A stretch of DNA of 64,000 nucleotides, from NCBI RefSeq assembly GCF_013522925.1, contig NZ_JAAMQU010000010.1, positions 1-64,000 of the forward strand, given 5' to 3'. Below the pieces are notes generated by a model, which searched no databases, was not told where the DNA came from, and saw nothing but the letters and a program-made list of their open reading frames with translations. The first letter of the stretch is position 1. Every line of letters begins with the position of its first letter. The DNA is from Pseudomonas japonica (lineage in GTDB: Bacteria; Pseudomonadota; Gammaproteobacteria; Pseudomonadales; Pseudomonadaceae). The position numbers and the translations under genes were made by a program. This document shows positions 44,909-54,153 of this stretch, one piece after another.

Positions 44909-47389
44909 ATGCCCCCTCTGCCCCTTCGCCGGTTGCCCGCGCGGTCGTTGCCCCTCGCGCTGCGCGCCGCCCTCCTTGCTACCCCTGTGTTGGCTATTCA
45001 ACCCGTGCAGGCGCAAACGTTGCCGAGCGCCCAGCGTGCCGCCAGCCAGCCGTACGCCATTCCCGCTGGCCCGCTGTCGTCTGCCCTGAGCCGCTTCGCC
45101 AGTGAGGCTGGAATCCTGCTGGCGGCGGACGCTCAGCTGACCCAAGGCAAGCAAAGCCCGGGCGTGCAAGGCACGTTGACCGTGGACGACGGGCTGGCTC
45201 GCCTGCTGCAAGGCAGCGGTTTGCAAGCCGTGCGCGACAGCAGTGGCAACTACAGCCTGATGAACCTTCCTGACGGGGACGGCGTTACCCTCGGGACCAC
45301 CACCGTGCAAGGCTTCGCGCTGGGCAATGCGTTGGGCAGCATGGAGGGCTATAACGCGACCCACAGCAGCGTGGCGACCAAGACCAGCCTGCCGCTGGCC
45401 GAAACCTCACAGACCGTTTCGGTGGTCACCCGCCAGCAGATGGACGATCAGGGCTCGCGCACGGTTGCCCAGGCGGTTCGCTACACCCCAGGCGTGATGA
45501 GCAGCCCCTACGGCGCCACCACCCGCTACGATTACGTGGCCATGCGCGGCATCAATGACGGCTCGGTGGACAATATCTTCCTCGACGGGCAAAAGTTGCT
45601 CGGCGACAGCGGCACCTACAGCAGCCTGCAGGTAGACCCGTTCTTCATCGAGCGGATCGACATCCTCAAAGGGCCGTCTTCGGTGCTGTACGGCCGTAGC
45701 CTGCCCGGCGGCCTCGTGGCGCTGACCAGCAAGAAGCCGGAATACCAAAGCCATCGCCATCTGGAGCTGTCCTACGGCAGCCAGGACGAACGCCAGGCCG
45801 CGCTGGACCTCACCGGCCCGCTGACGGACCAGGTGGCGTATCGCCTGGCCGGCGTGGCGCGCAACGCCGGAAACCAGGTCGATGGCGTGGACGAAGAGCG
45901 CTACGCGCTGATGCCCTCCCTGAGCATCGACCTGGCCGAAGAAACCCGCCTCACCCTGCTGGCCATGCTCCAGCATGATCCCTCCAGCGGCTACCACGGC
46001 GGCCTGCCTGCCAGCGGTACGGTGACCTCGTTCAACGGCCAGCGGATATCGCGCTCGTTCTTCGAAGGTGACGACAACCTGGAGCGGTTCAAGCGCGACC
46101 AGCAGATGCTCGGCTATCAACTGGAGCACCGCTTCAACGATGTGGTTTCGGCGCGGCAAAACCTGATGTACGTGGACTCGCGGGTGGATTCGCGGCAGGT
46201 GTATCAGTATGGATATACCACCAGCGCCGGGGACCTGTACCGGGCGTACACCGGGGCCAACGAGGTGTTGCACGCCTGGAGCCTGGATAACCAGTTGCAG
46301 TTCGAATTCAACACCGGCTGGCTGAGCCACACTCTGGTCACAGGCCTGGATTACCAACGCCGCTGGGCTAAAGTGGACTATGACAGCGCCGCCGGCGCGC
46401 TCACGTCGAGCAACCCCTATACCGACTACACCCCGCCCGCCGGCCTGACCACGGCGCACCAGTACGATGAAAGCCGCCAGCTGAAACAAACCGGCCTTTA
46501 CGTGCAGGACCTCATCAGCCTGGACCGCTGGCGGTTCTCCTTGGGGGCACGCCAGGATTGGGTAGACGTGGCATTCCAGCACACCGAGGACGCCTATTAC
46601 GGCGACCAGTCCGATCATGACAAGGACAGCCAGTTCACTGGCCGCGTAGGCGTGCTGTATGCCTTCGACAACGGCGTTTCGCCGTATGTGAGCTATTCCG
46701 AATCGTTCAACCCGAACACCACCAGCGCGTACAACCAGACCACCACGGGCTGGGACCTGGCCCTACTCAAGCCTACCAAAGGCAAACAATACGAAGCCGG
46801 GGTCAAATACCAGCCGCCTGGCACCGATAACCTGTTCACCGCGTCGGTGTTCGAACTCACCGAATCCAACCTGGCCAGCAAGGATTCCAACGAAAGCTTC
46901 TACCGCGCGGTCGGCGAGATCGAATCCCGCGGGGTGGAACTTGAAGCGCGGGCCAAGCCGGTGAAGGATCTGGACGTGATCGCCAGCTACACCTACCTGG
47001 ACGTGGAATACACCAAGGACTTCGTCGGCACCGCCGGGGTCAACAACAAGGGCAACACTCCTACCGCCGTTGCGCGCAACATGGCCTCGCTATGGGCGAG
47101 CTACCACTTCAGCGAAGATGCACTGGCGGGCCTGCAACTCGGCGCCGGCGTGCGTTACTTCGGGCGAAGCTGGGCCGACCCCGAAAACACCCTGCGCATC
47201 CCCGCCTATACCCTCTACGACGCACTGGTGGGCTACGACCTGGGCCAGGTGGGCCTCAAGGGCGTGGGCGTGCGGGTGAACCTCAACAACCTCACCGATG
47301 AAAAATACGTGGCGGCGTGCAACAGCCTGTACCAGTGCTACTACGGCGAAGGCCGCAATGTGATGGCGACGGTGAGTTACGACTTCTGA
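44909..47389 (+). CDS. TonB-dependent siderophore receptor with signalling domain
   Basis: An 826-residue outer-membrane receptor. A signal peptide ends near VQAQT. The STN signalling domain (about 45-120: IPAGPLSSALSRFASEAGIL, LQAVRDSSGNYSL) lets it report substrate binding to the FecR-type protein. The plug (about 150-280) has TVSVVTRQQMDDQGSRTVAQ and IDILKGPSSVLYGRSLPGG, and the 22-strand barrel ends NVMATVSYDF with terminal Phe. The sequence groups with ferric-siderophore (ferrioxamine or ferrichrome-like) receptors, and the exact ligand is unknown. Ribosome site AAAGGA at about 44894. Confidence 0.93.
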   Translation: MPPLPLRRLPARSLPLALRAALLATPVLAIQPVQAQTLPSAQRAASQPYAIPAGPLSSALSRFASEAGILLAADAQLTQGKQSPGVQGTLTVDDGLARLLQGSGLQAVRDSSGNYSLMNLPDGDGVTLGTTTVQGFALGNALGSMEGYNATHSSVATKTSLPLAETSQTVSVVTRQQMDDQGSRTVAQAVRYTPGVMSSPYGATTRYDYVAMRGINDGSVDNIFLDGQKLLGDSGTYSSLQVDPFFIERIDILKGPSSVLYGRSLPGGLVALTSKKPEYQSHRHLELSYGSQDERQAALDLTGPLTDQVAYRLAGVARNAGNQVDGVDEERYALMPSLSIDLAEETRLTLLAMLQHDPSSGYHGGLPASGTVTSFNGQRISRSFFEGDDNLERFKRDQQMLGYQLEHRFNDVVSARQNLMYVDSRVDSRQVYQYGYTTSAGDLYRAYTGANEVLHAWSLDNQLQFEFNTGWLSHTLVTGLDYQRRWAKVDYDSAAGALTSSNPYTDYTPPAGLTTAHQYDESRQLKQTGLYVQDLISLDRWRFSLGARQDWVDVAFQHTEDAYYGDQSDHDKDSQFTGRVGVLYAFDNGVSPYVSYSESFNPNTTSAYNQTTTGWDLALLKPTKGKQYEAGVKYQPPGTDNLFTASVFELTESNLASKDSNESFYRAVGEIESRGVELEARAKPVKDLDVIASYTYLDVEYTKDFVGTAGVNNKGNTPTAVARNMASLWASYHFSEDALAGLQLGAGVRYFGRSWADPENTLRIPAYTLYDALVGYDLGQVGLKGVGVRVNLNNLTDEKYVAACNSLYQCYYGEGRNVMATVSYDF

Positions 47390-47414
47390 GGCAACCCCCT
47401 GAATATGGCTGACC

Positions 47415-48461
47415 CTACTGAACCTCCTCCGGCTTGACCACCACCCAGTTCTTGTCAGCCGTCACCGGCAGGCCCTGGGCCTTTTGAGCCTCGGCGTTCT
47501 GCTTGATCATGCCGTTGAGCTGGTCCATGTATTTGGCCTTGCGGTTGATCCATAAATGGATGCCGCCTTTGCCCACGTCCACGCTGTGGAACAGCATGTA
47601 GCCGTCGCTGGTGGGGGTGTCGCCGGCGACCAGCACAGGTTTTTTCCATTGGTCGATGTAAGTGAGGATCGCCGCCTGCTTGCCGGCCATCCAGGTGGCG
47701 GGCGTCCAGAGGTAGGGGGTGAGTTCCAGGGCAAGGTTAGCCTCGGGCTTGTAAGTGCCGGCGCTGATCTGCTTGCGCGCCGTGGTGAGCTCGCCGGTGT
47801 CACGGTTCTTCAGCAGGGTGGTTACGCCGATCACGTTCTGGGGCTTCACGTTGTAGCCGTATTTCGGGTCTGCGGCGACCATCCGCACGAGTTCTTCCGA
47901 GGCTGCGGTCATCACATACACCTCGATGCCGTTTTCCATCAGCTTGTTGTAGAGCTCGGTCTGCCCGGTGAACACCTTGGGCGGCTGCACCTCCATCGCG
48001 GTCACTTTGTCGCCGTCGAAGTAGGTGGTGGGGATGGGCTTGCCATAGGCCATCAACTCGTCCACATACCCTTTCAGTTCGTTGAGCGTAAAGCCGGAAA
48101 ACACCTGAGCCACCCAGGGGTAGCAGACCATGTCGTCCACTTCGCACAGGCGATAGTAGTAACTGAACAGGCTTTCCTTGTGGTCGGCGGTGTCCTTGAA
48201 CGGCACCAGCTTGAGCGAAGGGTCCAGTTTTTCCCGTGTCAGCACGCCCTTCATTTCCAGAAATGGCAGCAGCGACTCTTCCAGGTCATAGCGGTAGCTG
48301 GTGTTGTCCATGTCGAACACCGCGTAATTGCCCTTGTTGGCGTTGGCGGCGATCATGGCGTCCAGCTGTTTTGCCGCCTCGGGCGGCCAGTGCTTGAGCT
48401 CGGTAGCGGCAAGGGCAGGCCCTGCGAGGGCCAGGCAAATCGCAGCGGCAATCAGCTTCAT
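47415..48461 (-). CDS. pchP: Periplasmic HAD phosphatase, PchP-like phosphorylcholine phosphatase
   Basis: A 348-residue exported HAD-superfamily enzyme. The signal peptide is MKLIAAAICLALAGPALA. Motif I reads VFDMDNTSYRYDLEESLLPF; Asp50 and Asp52 become Asp31 and Asp33 after cleavage, the numbering I recall for P. aeruginosa PchP. Motif II is the Thr/Ser in VYVMTAASEEL, and the acidic motif is VAGDTPTSDGYM. PchP releases choline from phosphorylcholine in the periplasm. Length and overall plan match, so the assignment is fairly strong, although other phosphomonoester substrates are possible. It stands alone between convergent neighbours. Confidence 0.75.
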   Translation of the reverse strand: MKLIAAAICLALAGPALAATELKHWPPEAAKQLDAMIAANANKGNYAVFDMDNTSYRYDLEESLLPFLEMKGVLTREKLDPSLKLVPFKDTADHKESLFSYYYRLCEVDDMVCYPWVAQVFSGFTLNELKGYVDELMAYGKPIPTTYFDGDKVTAMEVQPPKVFTGQTELYNKLMENGIEVYVMTAASEELVRMVAADPKYGYNVKPQNVIGVTTLLKNRDTGELTTARKQISAGTYKPEANLALELTPYLWTPATWMAGKQAAILTYIDQWKKPVLVAGDTPTSDGYMLFHSVDVGKGGIHLWINRKAKYMDQLNGMIKQNAEAQKAQGLPVTADKNWVVVKPEEVQ

Positions 48462-48570
48462 CGGTGTGCTCCCCGGGAGATTTCAGCACCCTAACAGAGC
48501 CTTGTTGCAGCTAATGGCTAGCTACGACAACCGCCGTTCCGTTTACGCCACCGGCTTCTACAACCCGTGA

Positions 48571-49710
48571 TCAGCTGGCAGCCGCAGCCGGCCCGGCTTC
48601 CTCCTGCGCTGCGGTGTAATGCTGCAAATGCGGCAATGCCGCGCCGTCCTCGGTGAACAAGTGGCAGCGGCCGCCGGTCACGCCGATAGCCAACGCCTGG
48701 CCGGCCGTGACCGCCAGGTGGCCCTCCCCCTTCACCGTGAACTCCTGGCCGTCGACAGCGACCGCGTGGGTAAAGGTTTCCCCGCCCAGGTGCTCTACCA
48801 CAATTGCCTGTGCGGCGATGCGGGCATCGCCCTGGCCGTTGGCATACAAGTGCTCCGGCCGCAGGCCCAGGGTAAGGCTAGCCCCGGGTTGAACGCCGCC
48901 GGCCTGCACCGGCACCAACAGCCGTTCCCCTCCCGGCAAGCTCACATGCACGCCCTCGGGCCCGACCGCCAGCACCGGCACCTGCAAAAACCGCATCTGG
49001 GGCGAACCGATGAACCCCGCCACGAACCGGTTGCGCGGGTGGTGATACAGCTCCAGCGGGGAGCCCACCTGCTCGATGCCACCCTTGTTCAGCACTACGA
49101 TCTTGTCAGCCAGGGTCATGGCTTCGACCTGGTCGTGGGTCACGTAGATCATGGTGGCTTGCAGCTGGGCATGCAGCTTGGCGATTTCGATGCGCATCTG
49201 CACCCGCAGCGACGCGTCGAGGTTGGACAGCGGCTCGTCGAGCAGGAACACCTGCGGCTCATGCACGATCGCCCTGCCGATGGCCACCCTCTGCCGTTGC
49301 CCACCCGACAGCGCCTTGGGCTTGCGCTGCAGCAGCGGCTCAAGCTGGAGGATGCGAGCGGCGTTATGCACTTTTTCCTCGATACGAGCCTTGTCCACTT
49401 TCTGCATTTTCAGGCCGAAGGCGATGTTGTCGTACACGCTCATGTGCGGGTACAGCGCGTAAGACTGGAACACCATCGCCACCCCGCGGTCCGCGGGCTC
49501 CAGCGCGGTCACGTCGCGAGTGCCGATGTGAATGCTGCCCGCGGTGATGTTCTCAAGGCCCGCGATGCTGCGCAGCAAGGTGGACTTGCCACAGCCGGAC
49601 GGCCCCACGAATACCACGAACTCGCGGCTGGCAATGCTCAGCTCGATGTCATGCAGCACCTTGATGTCGCCGTAGGCTTTTTCCACGCCATGCAGGCTGA
49701 GCTCGGTCAC
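48571..49710 (-). CDS. MalK/UgpC-type ABC ATPase of the polyol transporter
   Basis: A 379-residue ATPase, with start set at GTG 49710 (VTELSLHGVEKAYGDIKVLH) because the frame upstream of it has no coding character. It has Walker A VFVGPSGCGKST, Q-loop FQSYALYPHMSV, signature LSGGQRQRVAIGRA, Walker B VFLLDEPLSNLDA and the switch His (IYVTHDQVEA). The C-terminal MalK-type regulatory OB domain is present (ESLGLRPEHL-like, written LTLGLRPEHLY). It is divergent from the dehydrogenase-transporter operon and should energise the two permeases encoded there. Position and family match the MtlK subunit of mannitol/sorbitol transporters. Confidence 0.88.
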   Translation of the reverse strand: MTELSLHGVEKAYGDIKVLHDIELSIASREFVVFVGPSGCGKSTLLRSIAGLENITAGSIHIGTRDVTALEPADRGVAMVFQSYALYPHMSVYDNIAFGLKMQKVDKARIEEKVHNAARILQLEPLLQRKPKALSGGQRQRVAIGRAIVHEPQVFLLDEPLSNLDASLRVQMRIEIAKLHAQLQATMIYVTHDQVEAMTLADKIVVLNKGGIEQVGSPLELYHHPRNRFVAGFIGSPQMRFLQVPVLAVGPEGVHVSLPGGERLLVPVQAGGVQPGASLTLGLRPEHLYANGQGDARIAAQAIVVEHLGGETFTHAVAVDGQEFTVKGEGHLAVTAGQALAIGVTGGRCHLFTEDGAALPHLQHYTAAQEEAGPAAAAS

Positions 49711-49791
49711 AGTCGTTACCCCTGTTTCTTGTTCTGGATGGGCAGTGCCCGCGTGTTGCTGCGGGTGTGTAACGAAGCCGCGATCGGCGGC

Positions 49792-49819
49792 TTGACAGGC
49801 AAGCAATTCACTCTACGAT
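49792..49819 (+). promoter_or_regulatory. Sigma-70-type promoter of the polyol operon
   Basis: TTGACA at 49792-49797 is a perfect -35 match, and TACGAT at 49814-49819 is a fair -10 with 16-base spacing. Transcription would begin about 49826, inside the palindrome that follows, and run into the dehydrogenase gene 33 bases later. Confidence 0.6.
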
Positions 49820-49845
49820 CATTTGTAATTCCAAAAATACAAATG
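49820..49845. promoter_or_regulatory. Operator palindrome at the polyol promoter
   Basis: CATTTGTA (49820-49827) and TACAAATG (49838-49845) are perfect 8-bp reverse complements with a 10-base spacer. The site covers the predicted transcript start and lies between the divergent ATPase gene and the operon, so one regulator could control both. The SorC-family protein encoded at the operon end is the likely binder; this is inference. Confidence 0.65.
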
Positions 49846-49858
49846 TCAAGGAGCAGCC

Positions 49859-50890
49859 ATGCGCGCAGCCTACATCCACGGGGTGCGAGACGTTCGAATC
49901 GCCGAACGGCCCCAGCCAGTCCCGGGCCCGGGCGAGATACTGCTCAAGGTGAGCGCGGTGGGCATTTGTGGCAGCGACCTGCACTACTACAAGGAAGCCG
50001 CCATCGGCCACGCCCGTATCACCCAGCCGTTCATCTGCGGCCACGAGTTCGCCGGCTATGTGGTAGGCGACCACCCACAGCATGATCTTGCCGACGGGCA
50101 ACTTGTAGCCGTTGACCCTGCCAAGCCCTGCGGCCATTGCGAATGGTGCCACCGCGGGCATGTCAACCTGTGCCCGCACGTACAGTTTCTGGGCTCGCCG
50201 CCCAACCTGCACGGCGCCATGACTGAGTACATCGTAGTCTCGCCAAGCCAGATCTACCCGGTGCCGCCCAACTTCACCAGTGTGCAGGCGGCGATGCTCG
50301 AACCGCTGGGCGTGGCGATCCATGCCATAGACCTGGCCAAGACCAAACGCGTGCTGGAAACGGTCGCAATCATCGGCTGCGGGCCAATCGGCCTGTGCCT
50401 GTTGCAGCTGGCGCGCATGAGCTGCAAGGACGCGATCTACGCCATCGACCCCATCGACTATCGCACCGACAAGGCTGCGCAACTGGGGGCCACCAAGGTA
50501 GCGGCGCACCATAGCGCCATCGCCGAGTGGACCGACGGCCGCGGCGTTGACCTGGTGCTGGAGGCGACCAACTCGCCGGAAGGCTTCCAGATTGCCGCCG
50601 ACACCGCGCGCATCGGCGGCCGGGTGGTGCTGGTGGGCATTCCCGACGGCGACCAATACACGCCGCTGAGTGCGTCGGTGTTGCGGCGCAAAGGGCTGGA
50701 CGTACGCATGTCCCGGCGCATGGGGCATGTGTACGACCGCGCGATCAAGCTGGTGGCCGATGGCCGGGTTGATGTGGATTGCCTGGTCACCCACCGCTTC
50801 GAGCTGGGCCGCGCCGCAGATGCCTTCCAGTACCCGGCGGAGTTCATCGACGGAGCGTTGAAAACGGTCATTTTGCCTAACCCGGGTTAG
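49859..50890 (+). CDS. Zinc-dependent polyol dehydrogenase (MDR, sorbitol/xylitol type)
   Basis: A 343-residue medium-chain dehydrogenase with an AAGGAG ribosome site 5 bases before the start. Catalytic zinc ligands are recognisable in VGICGSDLHYYK and ICGHEFAGYV, and the structural zinc cysteines in PAKPCGHCEWCHRGHVNLC. The NAD-binding loop is AIIGCGPIGLCLLQLA. It should oxidise a sugar alcohol to a ketose in the cytoplasm. As first gene of an operon with a polyol-type transporter and near an FGGY kinase, a xylitol or arabitol to xylulose role is reasonable but not proven. Confidence 0.88.
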   Translation: MRAAYIHGVRDVRIAERPQPVPGPGEILLKVSAVGICGSDLHYYKEAAIGHARITQPFICGHEFAGYVVGDHPQHDLADGQLVAVDPAKPCGHCEWCHRGHVNLCPHVQFLGSPPNLHGAMTEYIVVSPSQIYPVPPNFTSVQAAMLEPLGVAIHAIDLAKTKRVLETVAIIGCGPIGLCLLQLARMSCKDAIYAIDPIDYRTDKAAQLGATKVAAHHSAIAEWTDGRGVDLVLEATNSPEGFQIAADTARIGGRVVLVGIPDGDQYTPLSASVLRRKGLDVRMSRRMGHVYDRAIKLVADGRVDVDCLVTHRFELGRAADAFQYPAEFIDGALKTVILPNPG

Positions 50891-50944
50891 TGCCACCCCC
50901 CTCACGTGACGTTCACCCACAACAATAAAAGAGAGGTTGCGTAC

Positions 50945-52279
50945 ATGAACAAGCCTGTTTGCCGGGCCCTGGCCCTCGGCCTTGCCCTGGGCAGCGTCGG
51001 CGCCCACGCCTGGACCCTCGAAGAAGCCGCCAAGCCGTACAAGGGCACTACCATCAAGGCGATTTTCCTCGACCGCCCCGGTTACGCCGCCGCCATCAAG
51101 CTGTTGCCACAGTTCGAAAAGGCCACCGGCATCAAGGTCAGCTACGAAACCGTGCCTTACGAAAACAGCCGCGAACGCGAGGTGCTCAGCTTCACCTCCG
51201 GCGACGAACTGGACGTGGTGCTCACGGACGTGGTGTGGATCGGTGAATTCGCCGGCAACGGCTGGCTGGAGCCGGTCAAGACCTTCACCGGCAACAAGGC
51301 GCTGGCCGACCCGGACCTGAAGCTGGACGGCTTTTTCCCGATCCTGCTCAAATCCTTCGGCGGCTGGGGCGATGAACTGTACGGCCTGCCTTTCGATAAC
51401 TATTCCGGGCTGCTGTTCTACAACAAGTGCCTGCTCAAGGACGCCGGCTTCGACAAGCCACCGGCCACCTGGGATGAACTGCTGCACACCTACGCGCCCA
51501 AGCTCACCGACGCCGGCAAGGGGCAGTACGCCTACGCGCTGCAATCACGACGGGGCGAAACCCAGTCGGCAGACAGCTTCATGCGCATGCTCTGGCCGTT
51601 TGGCGGCTCGCTGCTTGACGCCAACTTCAAATCCAACCTCAATTCGAAGGAATCCCAGGCCGGGCTTCAGTTCCGCCAGGACCTGATGAAGTTCATGCCC
51701 CCGGGCATCGTCGATTATGACCACAACGAGGCGGTGAACGCGCTGGCCCAGGGCAAGGTGGCAATGATCACCGAGTGGTCGGCGTTCTACAGCACCTTGG
51801 CCGACCCGAACAAATCCAAGATCACCAGCTGCCTGGCCGTGGCCACCGAGCCCAAAGGCCCCGCCGGGCTGAAGCCCGCACTGGGCGGTTTCTCCCTGGG
51901 CGTGAACGCCAACAGTTCGGAAGAGAAAAAAGCCGCGGCCTGGCTGTTCATTCAGTGGGTAACCTCTGAAGCCATGGCCAAGCCCTACCTGGAAGCCGGT
52001 GGCGTGAGCGGGCGCACCAGCGTGTACAAAGACGCTGACGTGCAAAAACGCTACCCATTCGTGCAGCCCATGGTGACCTCATGGGAAGGCGGCGTGCCCG
52101 ACTACCGGCCACGCTTCCCCGAGTGGCCGGAAGTGTCTGAAGTGATCGGCGAGCACGGCACTGCCATGATGTTGGGCAAGGCCAGCGTAAGCGACGGCGC
52201 CAAGACCATTGGCGCCCGCGTGGAAGACATCCTGGGCAAGGCCGGTTACTACAAAGGCGACAAGCCCCTGCGTAAATGA
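50945..52279 (+). CDS. ABC polyol substrate-binding protein (MtlE-like)
   Basis: A 444-residue periplasmic binding protein starting at ATG 50945 (MNKPVCRALALGLALG; mature from WTLEEAAKPY). It belongs to the sugar-binding SBP_bac_1 family: LLPQFEKATGIKVSYETVPY, ELDVVLTDVVWIGEFAGNGW, LYGLPFDNYSGLLFYNK and the late EKKAAAWLFIQWVTS. The layout (binding protein, two permeases, MalK-type ATPase nearby) is that of the mannitol/sorbitol mtlEFGK transporter. The ligand is probably a polyol given the adjoining dehydrogenase. Confidence 0.88.
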   Translation: MNKPVCRALALGLALGSVGAHAWTLEEAAKPYKGTTIKAIFLDRPGYAAAIKLLPQFEKATGIKVSYETVPYENSREREVLSFTSGDELDVVLTDVVWIGEFAGNGWLEPVKTFTGNKALADPDLKLDGFFPILLKSFGGWGDELYGLPFDNYSGLLFYNKCLLKDAGFDKPPATWDELLHTYAPKLTDAGKGQYAYALQSRRGETQSADSFMRMLWPFGGSLLDANFKSNLNSKESQAGLQFRQDLMKFMPPGIVDYDHNEAVNALAQGKVAMITEWSAFYSTLADPNKSKITSCLAVATEPKGPAGLKPALGGFSLGVNANSSEEKKAAAWLFIQWVTSEAMAKPYLEAGGVSGRTSVYKDADVQKRYPFVQPMVTSWEGGVPDYRPRFPEWPEVSEVIGEHGTAMMLGKASVSDGAKTIGARVEDILGKAGYYKGDKPLRK

Positions 52280-52347
52280 CCGGAACCGGCGCCTTGGCTT
52301 CCCAGCCTTGGCGCCATGGGTGCACACACTTGCGGAGGAACGCCGGC

Positions 52348-53256
52348 ATGCCGGGCAAACCTGTACGCGAACTGGGCCCAGCCCTGTGGAACAACACCCG
52401 CGCGGCGCTGGCGTTTCTGGCGCCAGCGACCGTGGCGCTGGCATTGATCGGGATATTCCCCACCGTGTTCGCGCTGGTGAACTCGTTCCGCCAATACAAC
52501 CTGGCCCGGCCGAAAGACCCTACCCCATTCATTGGCGTGGACAATTACCTGAGCGTGCTGCAAGACCCATCCTTCTGGGCGGCGCTGGGCCGCACGTTCA
52601 GCTTCTTGCTTACCGTGTTGCCCGTTCAACTGGCACTGGGCTTGATCATCGCGCTGTTGCTGCACAAGCCTGGCTTGAGCGGCTTCAAGTTGCTGGCGCG
52701 GATGAGCCTGGTGGTGCCGCTGGCCACCGCGCCGGCCGTGGCGGGCTTGATCGGGCGGCTGATTTTCAACCGGGACTTCGGTGTGGCCAATGCCCTGCTG
52801 GGCATGGCCGGGACAGGCCCGGTGGAATGGCTGGGCGACCCGCTCAATGCCTTCTTCGCCGTGGCGCTGATGGACATCTGGCAGTGGACACCCTTCTGCG
52901 CGCTGGTGCTGCTGGCGGGCCTGACCATGGTACCCACCGAAGTGGAAGAAGCCGCGCGGCTGGAAACCCGCAGCCGCTGGCAGGTGCTGCGCTATGTACA
53001 ACTGCCCTTTTTGCTGCCTAGCGTGACGGTGATCCTGATCCTGCGCACCGCCGACGTACTGAAGATGTTCGATACCGTGTTCACCATGACCCGGGGCGGG
53101 CCGGGTGCGGCCACGGAACTGGTGAGCGTGTACATCCAGCGCGTGGGCTTTCGTGTGTTCGATCAGGGCGTGGCCTCGGCTCAGGCGATTCTGCTGTTGA
53201 TCGTCACCATCGTGTTGGCGCGGCTGTATATCCGATTCGTTTACCGGGAGGTTTGA
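52348..53256 (+). CDS. ABC polyol transporter permease 1 (MalF/MtlF-like)
   Basis: A 302-residue inner-membrane permease. I choose ATG 52348 (MPGKPVRELGPALW) because GGAGGA lies 8 bases upstream. It has six membrane segments and the EAA loop EEAARLETRSRWQVLRYVQL that docks on the ATPase. The C-terminus ends ARLYIRFVYREV. The next permease begins one base after its stop. Confidence 0.9.
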   Translation: MPGKPVRELGPALWNNTRAALAFLAPATVALALIGIFPTVFALVNSFRQYNLARPKDPTPFIGVDNYLSVLQDPSFWAALGRTFSFLLTVLPVQLALGLIIALLLHKPGLSGFKLLARMSLVVPLATAPAVAGLIGRLIFNRDFGVANALLGMAGTGPVEWLGDPLNAFFAVALMDIWQWTPFCALVLLAGLTMVPTEVEEAARLETRSRWQVLRYVQLPFLLPSVTVILILRTADVLKMFDTVFTMTRGGPGAATELVSVYIQRVGFRVFDQGVASAQAILLLIVTIVLARLYIRFVYREV

Positions 53257-53257
53257 C

Positions 53258-54121
53258 ATGAGCACCTTGGCTACGCCCGCCGGCGCGGCGCACAGCATTG
53301 CACGCCCCCGCATCCGGATTCATGCCTGGCACTTGGTCGGGCTGCTGGCCATCGTGCTGTTCGCGGTGTTCCCGTTCTACTGGATGGTCGCCACCAGCAT
53401 GAAGACCCAGGCCGAAGCCCTGGCCTCGCCGCCGGTATGGCTGTTCACGCCGCGGCTGGATAACTACACCCAGGTGCTGTTCCAGCGCGACGTGCTGAGC
53501 AGCCTGGGCAACTCCCTGATTGTGGCGTTGAGCACCACGGCGCTGGCGGTGGGGCTGGGCACCCCGGCGGCGTATGCGCTGGCGCGCTTCGAATTCCGCG
53601 GCAAGCAGGATCTGTGGTTCTGGTTCATCACTAACCGCATGCTTAGCCCGATTGTGGTGGCGCTGCCGGTGTACCTGATGGCACGTACCCTCAATTTGAT
53701 CGACACCCATCTGGTGCTGATCCTGGTGTACCTGACCTTCAACCTGCCGATCGTGGTATGGATCTGCACCGACCAGTTTCGCGGCGTGCCCAAGGACCTG
53801 GACGAAGCTGCACGGCTTTCGGGCGCGTCGCGCTGGGCGATCTTCTGGCGCATCGCGCTGCCCCTGGCCATGCCGGGCGTGGCGGTATCAGCGATCTTCT
53901 CGTTCATTTTCTCCTGGAACGAACTGTTGTATGCCCTGGTGCTTACCCGCAACAACGCCCGTACCGCGCCGGTGAGCGCTACCAGCTTCATGAGCGGCTA
54001 CGACCTGCCGTGGGGCGAAATCACCGCGACCGGCACGCTGATCGTGTTCCCGGTGGTGATTTTCGCGTTGATGGTTTCGCGGCATCTGGTACAAGGGCTG
54101 ACCATGGGCGCGGTGAAATAG
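53258..54121 (+). CDS. ABC polyol transporter permease 2 (MalG/MtlG-like)
   Basis: A 287-residue permease with six membrane segments. The opening segment LVGLLAIVLFAVFPFYWMVA is typical of MalG-like proteins. The EAA loop reads LDEAARLSGASRWAIFWRIA. It pairs with the permease encoded immediately upstream to form the membrane channel, and its stop lies 32 bases before the regulator gene. Confidence 0.9.
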   Translation: MSTLATPAGAAHSIARPRIRIHAWHLVGLLAIVLFAVFPFYWMVATSMKTQAEALASPPVWLFTPRLDNYTQVLFQRDVLSSLGNSLIVALSTTALAVGLGTPAAYALARFEFRGKQDLWFWFITNRMLSPIVVALPVYLMARTLNLIDTHLVLILVYLTFNLPIVVWICTDQFRGVPKDLDEAARLSGASRWAIFWRIALPLAMPGVAVSAIFSFIFSWNELLYALVLTRNNARTAPVSATSFMSGYDLPWGEITATGTLIVFPVVIFALMVSRHLVQGLTMGAVK

Positions 54122-54153
54122 CGCGCACGCATTACGGGCCAAGGGAACACACC

